The position numbers and the translations under genes are program-made. Below are positions 56,888 to 64,000 of a stretch of 64,000 nt of DNA, piece after piece (the first letter of the stretch is position 1; each line of letters starts with the position of its first letter). The notes under the pieces were generated by a model, which made no database searches, was not told the origin of the DNA, and saw only the letters and a program-made list of their open reading frames with translations. The DNA comes from an uncultured bacterium (GTDB taxonomy: Bacteria; Bacillota; Clostridia; Lachnospirales; Lachnospiraceae): positions 1-64,000 of the forward strand of contig CANRWP010000003.1 in NCBI GenBank assembly GCA_947643595.1, read 5' to 3'.

Positions 56888-58393
56888 TTATTCGCCGGCA
56901 TAAGAGATGCCGAGAATTTCAAGTTCCTTTTCGTTTAATCCGATGCCGCGCAGCATCAGGCGATTTCCACGCAAGGCCTCAATAGAATTAATTCCCATCC
57001 CGCCCATAAGCTCTTTTATTTCGTGTTTCCATGCAGTCATGAGGTTTATCAGACGTTTACTTCCGATTTCAGGATTCAGTCTCGTTACAAGATCAGGGCG
57101 TTGGGTTGCGATACCCCAGTTACATTTACCGCTCTGGCAGGTTCGGCAGAGATGACAGCCCATAGCGAGCAGCGCGGCGGTAGCTATATAGCAGGCATCC
57201 GCACCCAGGGCAATGGCTTTTACAACATCGGCTGCACTTCGGATACTTCCGCCGGCTATGAGAGATACATTATTACGGATACCTTCGTCTCTAAGTCTTT
57301 GGTCAACAGCGGCTAATGCCAGTTCAATCGGAATACCAACATTGTCACGAATTCTGGTAGGAGCAGCGCCAGTACCGCCACGGAAGCCATCAATGGCGAT
57401 AATGTCCGCACCGCTTCTCGCAATACCGCTTGCGATGGCTGCAATATTATGAACGGCAGCAACCTTTACAATGATTGGCTTTTTGTACTCTGTAGCTTCT
57501 TTTAAGGAGAAAACAAGCTGTCGTAAATCCTCAATGGAATAAATATCATGGTGCGGAGCAGGAGAGATGGCATCGGAACCTTCCGGTATCATTCTGGTGC
57601 GAGACACATCACCAACAATTTTTGCACCAGGCAGATGACCGCCAATACCAGGCTTTGCACCTTGTCCCATTTTAATTTCAATTGCAGATCCGGCATTCAA
57701 ATATTCTTCATGTACGCCGAAACGTCCGGAAGCCACCTGAACAATGGTGTTTTTACCATAACAATAAAAATCTTCATGCAGCCCGCCTTCACCGGTGTTA
57801 TATAAGATCCCTGATTCCGTAGCAGCTAAAGCCAGAGATTTATGAGCATTATAGCTGATGGAACCGTAACTCATTGCGGAAAACATAACAGGCATGGAAA
57901 GTTTTAATTGAGGTGGCAGTTCACACTTCAATTTGCCATCCTTCGTGCGTTGTATCTTCTGAGGTTTCTTACCAAGATAGACTCTGGTTTCCATCGGCTC
58001 ACGTAAAGGGTCAATAGAAGGGTTTGTTACCTGTGATGCATTGATTAAAATTTTGTCCCAATATACAGGAAGAGGTTTGGGATTACCCATCGAAGATAAA
58101 AGGACGCCGCCACTGTTTGCCTGCTTATAAATCTCTTTGATCGTATCGTTTTGCCAGTTTGCGTTTTCGCGAAATGTGCAATTACTCTTTACGATTTTTA
58201 AGGCTCTGGCAGGACAGAGAGAAACACAGCGCTGGCAGTTTACGCACCTGGTTTCGTCGCATTTCATGACATGATGTTCCTTGTCAAATTGATGTACTTC
58301 GTTAGCGCATTGCCGCTCACAGACTCTGCAGGCGGTACATTTACTCTCATTTCTGACAACCTCAAATTCAGGATAGATAAATTCAACGCTCAT
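56888..58393 (-). CDS. Glutamate synthase-related FMN-domain protein with N-terminal ferredoxin domain
   Basis: Two CxxCxxC ferredoxin motifs; GEGGLHEDF, PAPHHDIYSIEDLRQLVFSLKE, DGFRGGTGAAPTRIRDNVG. Confidence 0.92.
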   Translation of the reverse strand: MSVEFIYPEFEVVRNESKCTACRVCERQCANEVHQFDKEHHVMKCDETRCVNCQRCVSLCPARALKIVKSNCTFRENANWQNDTIKEIYKQANSGGVLLSSMGNPKPLPVYWDKILINASQVTNPSIDPLREPMETRVYLGKKPQKIQRTKDGKLKCELPPQLKLSMPVMFSAMSYGSISYNAHKSLALAATESGILYNTGEGGLHEDFYCYGKNTIVQVASGRFGVHEEYLNAGSAIEIKMGQGAKPGIGGHLPGAKIVGDVSRTRMIPEGSDAISPAPHHDIYSIEDLRQLVFSLKEATEYKKPIIVKVAAVHNIAAIASGIARSGADIIAIDGFRGGTGAAPTRIRDNVGIPIELALAAVDQRLRDEGIRNNVSLIAGGSIRSAADVVKAIALGADACYIATAALLAMGCHLCRTCQSGKCNWGIATQRPDLVTRLNPEIGSKRLINLMTAWKHEIKELMGGMGINSIEALRGNRLMLRGIGLNEKELEILGISYAGE

Positions 58394-59487
58394 TAGTATG
58401 CACCTTCCTTTACTTTCACGATTACAGGTTCGCCGCCGGCAGGAGAGCAGATATTTTCAGCATTCGGTTCCATTGTACGGATAGCAGCTTCTTCGCTGGC
58501 AATGAATACCTTGTCGTCTTTTTCTCCGACAACCATAGAGCGCAGCTTCAGACGGTCGTTGAGTGCCATTAGTCCCCCATTAAAACCCAGTACGATAGAA
58601 AAAGGACCTGTTACGAGCAGGCTGGGGAACATGGTTCTAAGGTAAGTATGTTTTTTCTGGTCTTCCAAATCTGTTTTTGCGGCAATGGTACTCCAGAAAG
58701 GAGCTGCAATTACACTTGCTGCTTCGCCCAGTGTAAGCCCCTGCACACGAAGAAGGTAGTCCATAATATATGTTATTACTTCCGTATCCGTCTGGAGTGT
58801 ACATTTATAGCCGAACATTTCTATGAATCGGCGGTTAGCGTCATAGGAAGATATTTCTCCATTATGTACAATAGAATAGTCAAGCAGCGTAAAGGGATGA
58901 GCGCCGCCCCACCAGCCGGGAGTGTTAGTTGGATAACGTCCGTGTGCTGTCCAGGAATATCCCTCATATTCTTCCAGTTTGTAAAAAACGCCCACATCTT
59001 CCGGAAAACCGACAGCCTTGAAAGCTCCCATGTTTTTGCCGCTGGAAAAAACATAGGCACCGGACATCTCTGTGTTGATTTTCATAACGGTTCTTGCAAC
59101 AAATTCTTTCTCATCCAACTGCATGGACGCCAACATGGATTTCAGCGGTGACACAAAATATCTCCATATGACAGGTTCATCGGTGATGGCAGGAATCTTT
59201 CGGGTAGGGATAATTTCAGATTGTACAATTTCAAATCGCTCCTTTAAGAAAGCTTCACAGTCTTTTCGTGTGGCACGGGAATCAAAAAACATATGTAAAG
59301 CATAGAAATCCTTATATTCAGCATAAATGCCATAAGCTGCAAAGCCACCCCCCAGTCCGTTAGAGCGATCGTGCATAGGTTTCATGGAATTGGTAATCAT
59401 TTCACCGGACATCTTATTTCCTTCTTTGGAGATCACGGCGGCAACAGCACATCCGGAAGGGATTCGGACTTGACCTTCCATTTTCAT
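58393..59487 (-). CDS. Class-II glutamine amidotransferase, glutamate synthase domain 1-like
   Basis: Cys nucleophile after a short propeptide (RIPSGCAVAAV); HGRYPTNTPGWWGGAHPF, VHNGEISSYDANR. Confidence 0.9.
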   Translation of the reverse strand: MKMEGQVRIPSGCAVAAVISKEGNKMSGEMITNSMKPMHDRSNGLGGGFAAYGIYAEYKDFYALHMFFDSRATRKDCEAFLKERFEIVQSEIIPTRKIPAITDEPVIWRYFVSPLKSMLASMQLDEKEFVARTVMKINTEMSGAYVFSSGKNMGAFKAVGFPEDVGVFYKLEEYEGYSWTAHGRYPTNTPGWWGGAHPFTLLDYSIVHNGEISSYDANRRFIEMFGYKCTLQTDTEVITYIMDYLLRVQGLTLGEAASVIAAPFWSTIAAKTDLEDQKKHTYLRTMFPSLLVTGPFSIVLGFNGGLMALNDRLKLRSMVVGEKDDKVFIASEEAAIRTMEPNAENICSPAGGEPVIVKVKEGAY

Positions 59488-59519
59488 TTATCTTACCTTC
59501 CTTTCAGGATAATAAAAAT

Positions 59520-59577
59520 GCAAAGGTGCTCATTTCATGGGCAGATAAGCATCTACTCAAAAAATGAACACCTTTGC
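59520..59577 (-). terminator. Leader terminator/attenuator of the split gltB operon
   Basis: Minus-strand GCAAAGGTG-t-TCATT...AATGA-g-CACCTTTGC followed by ATTTTTATT, upstream of the start codon at 59487. Confidence 0.75.
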
Positions 59578-59589
59578 TCATTTGCATTA

Positions 59590-59618
59590 TTTATACTCCT
59601 AATGAAACTTTTTGTCAA
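59590..59618 (-). promoter_or_regulatory. Promoter TTGACA-N17-TATAAA for the gltB operon
   Basis: Read on the minus strand: -35 at 59613-59618, -10 at 59590-59595. Confidence 0.8.
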
Positions 59619-59654
59619 TAATTATTTTGAAGAAATTTGCGTGAGAAAAATTGC

Positions 59655-59683
59655 TTGACAAATAAATATGTTAGTTCTATAAT
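59655..59683 (+). promoter_or_regulatory. Promoter TTGACA-N17-TATAAT for the T-box/trpB transcript
   Basis: Consensus hexamers read directly. Confidence 0.85.
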
Positions 59684-59714
59684 TCAATTTAATTACATAC
59701 AGTTTATCAAACCG

Positions 59715-60008
59715 TTGAAGCGGAGATAACGGCAATGATGCCTTTACAGAGAGCCTGTGGTGCTGAGAGTCAGGTGAGAAACAAGTTATCAAATGGACCG
59801 TTGAGGGCGCAGTCAAAAGTGTAGATGATTTTACACCCAGTATTCTGTGACGTGCTGGCATACGTCAGTTGCCGGGGATATGTTGGTATCCTGCCAAGTG
59901 TACAGCGTCATTGCTGTAAAGCAAGGTGGCACCGCGGATAATGTTTACTTTTATTGAGTATCGTATTCGTCCTTGACAGATAGTATATTTCTGTCAAGGG
60001 CGTTTTTT
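59715..60008 (+). ncRNA. T-box leader, predicted tRNA-Trp specific
   Basis: T-box sequence AAGGTGGCACCGCGG at 59923-59937; likely specifier TGG at 59794-59796 (TGGACCGTTGAG); terminator CCTTGACAGA/TCTGTCAAGG plus TTTTTT at 59971-60008. Confidence 0.93.
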
Positions 60009-60029
60009 GTGGTTTAAGGAGGAAAATAT

Positions 60030-60104
60030 ATGTTGTTGACAAAATCCTGGTGGCGCTTTGCGCGCCGAACAGAAATTTCAGAAAGAAGAGATGTATACAA
60101 ATAA
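60030..60104 (+). CDS. 24-aa leader peptide [24 protein letters not shown] with tandem Trp codons
   Basis: AAGGAGG RBS; TGG TGG codons; lies between the T-box terminator and trpB. Confidence 0.6.
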   Translation: MLLTKSWWRFARRTEISERRDVYK

Positions 60105-60130
60105 AAATGCAATTAGATTTGGAGGAAATC

Positions 60131-61351
60131 ATGATGAAATTTAATGATATTGAATTTAGTACCTATTTTAAGAACTATCCGGATACAAACGGCTATTTTG
60201 GTAAATATGGCGGTTCCTATATTCCGCCTGAATTGCAGACGGCAATGAACGAAATAAATGAAGCATATCAGACGATCTGTAAGTCATCAAAGTTTATTAA
60301 TGAGCTTCGCCGCATTAGAAAAGAGTTTCAGGGAAGACCGACACCTATTTCACATCTGGAAAGACTTTCGAATAAGTTGGGTAATGTCCAGCTCTATGTT
60401 AAGCGTGAGGATTTGAATCACACAGGTGCGCACAAACTTAATCATTGTATGGGAGAGGTATTGTTGGCTAAATATATGGGAAAGAAGAAGGTAATTGCTG
60501 AAACCGGAGCAGGTCAGCATGGAGTTGCACTTGCGACTGCGGCAGCATACTTTGGATTGGAATGTGATATTTATATGGGAGCTGTAGATATTAAAAAACA
60601 GGCCCCCAATGTTGCCAGGATGAAAATACTTGGAGCCAGAGTAATTGAAGTTACCGATGGGCTGCAAACTTTGAAAGAAGCAGTTGATGCGGCGTTTATG
60701 GCGTATTGCAAAGAGTATAAAGAGGCAATTTATTGTATAGGTTCTGTTGTTGGACCACATCCGTTTCCTATGATGGTTAGAGATTTTCAGAGTGTAGTAG
60801 GAATTGAAGCGAGAGAACAGTTTATGGAGATGACAGGAGAACTTCCGGATGCAATTGTTGCATGTGTAGGCGGCGGTTCCAATGCGATGGGACTTTTCTC
60901 AGGATTCCTGAATGATCCTGTTGATATTTATGGAGTGGAACCATTGGGGCGTGGCACTGCTCCCGGCGACCATGCAGCAAGCCTGGCTTATGGTGAAGAA
61001 GGTATTATGCATGGATTTAACAGTATTATGTTAAAGGATGAAAAAGGAGAACCTGCTCCGGTATATTCAGTTGCCAGTGGTTTGGATTATCCATCTTCCG
61101 GTCCGGAGCATGCATTCTTACATGATCTTGGCAGGGTGAAGTATGATGTGGTTGCTGATGATGAAACGATCGATGCATTCTTTGAACTTTCCAGGATGGA
61201 AGGAATTATTCCGGCAGTTGAAAGTTCTCATGCGGTTGCTTATGGTATGAAACTTGCAAAACAGATGGGCAAAGGGTCAATATTAATCAACTTATCCGGT
61301 AGAGGTGATAAGGACATGGATTATATTATTGAAAAATATGGTGTGCGATAA
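60131..61351 (+). CDS. trpB: Tryptophan synthase beta chain
   Basis: [51 protein letters not shown]; start ATG 60131 after GGAGG. Confidence 0.95.
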   Translation: MMKFNDIEFSTYFKNYPDTNGYFGKYGGSYIPPELQTAMNEINEAYQTICKSSKFINELRRIRKEFQGRPTPISHLERLSNKLGNVQLYVKREDLNHTGAHKLNHCMGEVLLAKYMGKKKVIAETGAGQHGVALATAAAYFGLECDIYMGAVDIKKQAPNVARMKILGARVIEVTDGLQTLKEAVDAAFMAYCKEYKEAIYCIGSVVGPHPFPMMVRDFQSVVGIEAREQFMEMTGELPDAIVACVGGGSNAMGLFSGFLNDPVDIYGVEPLGRGTAPGDHAASLAYGEEGIMHGFNSIMLKDEKGEPAPVYSVASGLDYPSSGPEHAFLHDLGRVKYDVVADDETIDAFFELSRMEGIIPAVESSHAVAYGMKLAKQMGKGSILINLSGRGDKDMDYIIEKYGVR

Positions 61352-61375
61352 ACAAAAAAGAAAATAAAAAAATGG

Positions 61376-61404
61376 TTGACATCTTTTTTGAACGGGTGTA
61401 CTAT
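61376..61404 (+). promoter_or_regulatory. glnA promoter TTGACA-N17-TACTAT
   Basis: Read directly. Confidence 0.8.
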
Positions 61405-61419
61405 CACAACCATAAAGGC

Positions 61420-61465
61420 AAAGGCGTCTTTAATGCATGAAGCATTAGGGACGCCTTTCTTTTAT
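61420..61465 (+). terminator. Leader terminator/attenuator of the type III glutamine synthetase gene
   Basis: AAAGGCGTC-TT-TAATGC-ATGAA-GCATTA-GG-GACGCCTTT then CTTTTAT, between promoter and start codon. Confidence 0.8.
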
Positions 61466-61497
61466 ATAAAAGTCCATAATAACGAGGAGGAATCATT

Positions 61498-63594
61498 ATG
61501 AAGAATATTTCAGAGTATTTTGGATGTCTGGTGTTTGATGACAGAGTGATGAAAGCAAATTTGTCAGCAAAGGTATATCAATCATTGAAAAAGACCATTG
61601 ATGAAGGAGCACAGCTTGATATTAGCGTGGCAAATGCAGTTGCAGCAGCGATGAAGGATTGGGCGGTTGCAAATGGTGCTACACATTATACACACTGGTT
61701 CCAGCCCCTGACCGGAATTACAGCAGAGAAGCATGACAGTTTTATTTCTCCCTCACCGGATGGCGGAGTGATTATGGAGTTTTCCGGCAGAGAGTTAATC
61801 CAGGGAGAACCGGATGCATCTTCTTTCCCTTCAGGGGGGTTAAGAGCCACGTTTGAAGCAAGAGGATATACTACATGGGATCCCACATCCTATGCATTTA
61901 TTAAAGGAAAGACATTATGTATTCCTACTGCATTTTGTTCCTATGGCGGAGAAGCATTGGATAAGAAGACGCCGCTGCTTCGCTCCATGGAAGCTCTGAA
62001 TAAGCAGGCACTCCGTATCCTTCATTTGTTTGGAAATGATGATGCCAAGTGCGTCCGTACATCCGTGGGCCCTGAACAGGAATATTTCCTGATTGACAAG
62101 GAAATGCATGATAAACGTCCGGATCTCCGTTTTACCGGACGTACCCTATTTGGAGCAAAGTCCCCTAAGGGACAGGAGATGGATGACCACTACTTCGGTG
62201 TGATTAAACCAAGGGTTGCGGCATATATGGAGGAGTTAAATGAGGAACTTTGGAAATTGGGAATTCTGGCCAAGACAGAGCATAATGAGGTTGCTCCTGC
62301 ACAGCATGAGCTGGCGCCTGTTTATTCCACAACCAACATTGCAACAGACCATAACCAATTAACCATGGAAATCATGCAAAAGGTTGCGGCAAAGCACGGG
62401 TTGGTATGCCTGCTTCATGAAAAACCGTTTGCAGGTGTAAACGGAAGTGGTAAGCATAATAACTGGTCAATGGCAACGGATGCGGGAGTGAACCTGCTTT
62501 CGCCGGGTGAAACACCTTATGAAAATGCACAGTTTTTACTGTTTTTATGTGCAGTGATCAAGGCTGTAGATGATTATCAGGACCTGCTTCGTCTTTCCGT
62601 TGCTACGGCTGGAAATGATCATCGACTTGGAGCGAATGAAGCACCTCCGGCAGTAGTGTCCATTTTCCTTGGTGATGAATTAAATGCGGTTCTGGAAGCC
62701 ATTGAGAATAATACACCTTATGCGGGAACGCAGAAGACACAAATGAAGCTTGGTGTGGATGTTTTGCCTAAGTTTAACAGGGACACAACAGATCGTAACC
62801 GCACGTCACCGTTTGCATTTACAGGAAATAAATTTGAATTTCGTATGCTTGGTTCTTCTAACAGTATTGCCTGTGCAAATATCATGCTTAATAGTGCGGT
62901 TGCTGAGAGCTTGAAGATTTATGCAGACAGACTGGAAAAAGCAGAAAATTTTGAAGATGCATTACATGAGATGATTCGCAAGACCATTAAGGACCACAAG
63001 CATATTATTTTCAACGGAAATGGCTATGATGATACATGGATTAAAGAAGCTGCAGAGAAGAGAGGACTTCTCAATTTCCGTACTACACCGGATTGTATGC
63101 CGCATTTGCTGGATGAGAAGAATGTGAGGATGTTGACATCCCATGGAGTATTTTCAGAGGCAGAATTGAAATCCAGATGTGATATTATGCTGGAAAACTA
63201 TTGTAAGACAGTTGTGATTGAAGCAAATACTATGGTGGATATGGCAAAGACGGAAATTGCACCGGCTGTAGATGCTTATACGATGGAGCTTGCTAAGACG
63301 ATTGCAGCTAAAAAAGCAATAGATGATACATTAACCTGCAGTTATGAGAGTGGTTTGGTTAAGAAATTATCTGAGCTCACAGACAGAATTGCCATTAAAA
63401 CAGAGGAACTGGAGAACGCGTTGGCAGAACTGCATAATGCAGAAGGTGTTATTTTAGAAGCGAACATGATCAGAGACATTGTACTTGCTAAGATGGGTGA
63501 GTTACGACTTGCCTGTGATGAAGCAGAAACTGTAACAGCAAAGAAATATTGGCCGTTTCCGACCTATGGAGATTTGCTGTTCAGTGTAAAATAA
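61498..63594 (+). CDS. Glutamine synthetase type III
   Basis: About 700 aa; [40 protein letters not shown]. Confidence 0.95.
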   Translation: MKNISEYFGCLVFDDRVMKANLSAKVYQSLKKTIDEGAQLDISVANAVAAAMKDWAVANGATHYTHWFQPLTGITAEKHDSFISPSPDGGVIMEFSGRELIQGEPDASSFPSGGLRATFEARGYTTWDPTSYAFIKGKTLCIPTAFCSYGGEALDKKTPLLRSMEALNKQALRILHLFGNDDAKCVRTSVGPEQEYFLIDKEMHDKRPDLRFTGRTLFGAKSPKGQEMDDHYFGVIKPRVAAYMEELNEELWKLGILAKTEHNEVAPAQHELAPVYSTTNIATDHNQLTMEIMQKVAAKHGLVCLLHEKPFAGVNGSGKHNNWSMATDAGVNLLSPGETPYENAQFLLFLCAVIKAVDDYQDLLRLSVATAGNDHRLGANEAPPAVVSIFLGDELNAVLEAIENNTPYAGTQKTQMKLGVDVLPKFNRDTTDRNRTSPFAFTGNKFEFRMLGSSNSIACANIMLNSAVAESLKIYADRLEKAENFEDALHEMIRKTIKDHKHIIFNGNGYDDTWIKEAAEKRGLLNFRTTPDCMPHLLDEKNVRMLTSHGVFSEAELKSRCDIMLENYCKTVVIEANTMVDMAKTEIAPAVDAYTMELAKTIAAKKAIDDTLTCSYESGLVKKLSELTDRIAIKTEELENALAELHNAEGVILEANMIRDIVLAKMGELRLACDEAETVTAKKYWPFPTYGDLLFSVK

Positions 63595-63705
63595 CACAGA
63601 GATAAAAATGTAGTAAAGGTTCGTACCGGTGAAGGAGGATTTGATGCTTTGCAGGATGTAGAGTAGTAGAATGCTGAATTATTAAATTTATGGAGGTACA
63701 TTCAC

Positions 63706-64000
63706 ATGTGTTCTATTATGGGTTATTGCAGCCGCAGTGCTGCCATTGATGCGTTTAAGAAAGGATTTGAAAAGACAATTTCGAGAGGGCCGGATGACAG
63801 TCGGGTTGTAGATACAGGAGATGGATTTCTTGGCTTCCACAGACTGGCTATTATGGGTCTGACACCATCCGGTATGCAGCCTTTTAAGCTGGGGAAAAGC
63901 TATGTGGTTTGTAATGGAGAGATTTATGGATTTGAAAAACTGAAACAGGAGCTTTCTAAAAAATATGCATTTGAAAGTGCTTCAGACTGCGAAATTCTTT
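63706..64000 (+). CDS. asnB: Asparagine synthase (glutamine-hydrolysing), N-terminal part, truncated by the window edge
   Basis: MCSIMGYCSRSAAIDAFKKGFEKTISRGPDDSRV...FHRLAIMGLTPSGMQPF...VVCNGEIYGF; GGAGG RBS. Confidence 0.88.
   Translation, partial: MCSIMGYCSRSAAIDAFKKGFEKTISRGPDDSRVVDTGDGFLGFHRLAIMGLTPSGMQPFKLGKSYVVCNGEIYGFEKLKQELSKKYAFESASDCEIL

Noticed and set aside
60050-60130. TTG-start N-terminal extension of TrpB in the ORF track
   Set aside because: It overlaps the leader peptide region and lacks TrpB similarity; a strong GGAGG RBS precedes ATG 60131.
1-64000. tRNA or rRNA genes
   Set aside because: No cloverleaf or rRNA sequence was recognised by eye; a tRNAscan-SE run would be needed to exclude tRNAs.

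Overview
64 kb of a Lachnospiraceae-like (Firmicutes) chromosome. This assignment is inferred from gene families, leader RNAs and codon style, not from a search. Layout: (1) 1-1.5 kb: mobile-element debris, with an HTH regulator fused to a truncated AAA ATPase, then a DUF2164 gene. (2) 1.5-9.8 kb: a LacI-controlled Lsr-like transporter (ATPase, two permeases, LsrB-like binding protein) followed by two creatinase/M24-fold proteins that appear to have lost their metal ligands. The three operators are near-identical TTACTCGAGTAA palindromes. (3) 9.9-25.7 kb: a sugar locus with LacI, xylulokinase-type kinase, DUF4867, fucose/arabinose-type isomerase, a YesM/YesN two-component system flanked by binding proteins, and a ChvE/MmsA/MmsB-type ABC transporter with two permeases. 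(4) 25.8-33.3 kb: mostly housekeeping genes. (5) 33.3-40.4 kb: a LacI/CUT1 ABC/oxidoreductase locus. (6) 40.4-52.3 kb: core genes (trmL, MFS, ketopantoate reductase, histidine kinase/response regulator, mutS2, a PDZ pseudoprotease, yhaM, rlmD). (7) 52.3-56.1 kb: an AT-rich accessory island at the 3' end of rlmD, ending in a second rlmD C-terminal fragment. It carries a DUF1016 nuclease, a coiled-coil/TM protein and a HEPN protein. (8) 56.1-64 kb: a nitrogen/tryptophan cluster (three-gene split glutamate synthase, Trp T-box plus Trp-Trp leader peptide ahead of trpB, type III glutamine synthetase, partial asnB). Best candidates for something undescribed: the Lsr-like/M24 locus, the rlmD island, the T-box plus leader-peptide trpB leader, the paired gltB/glnA leader terminators, and a 130-bp nested inverted repeat at 40.45-40.58 kb.
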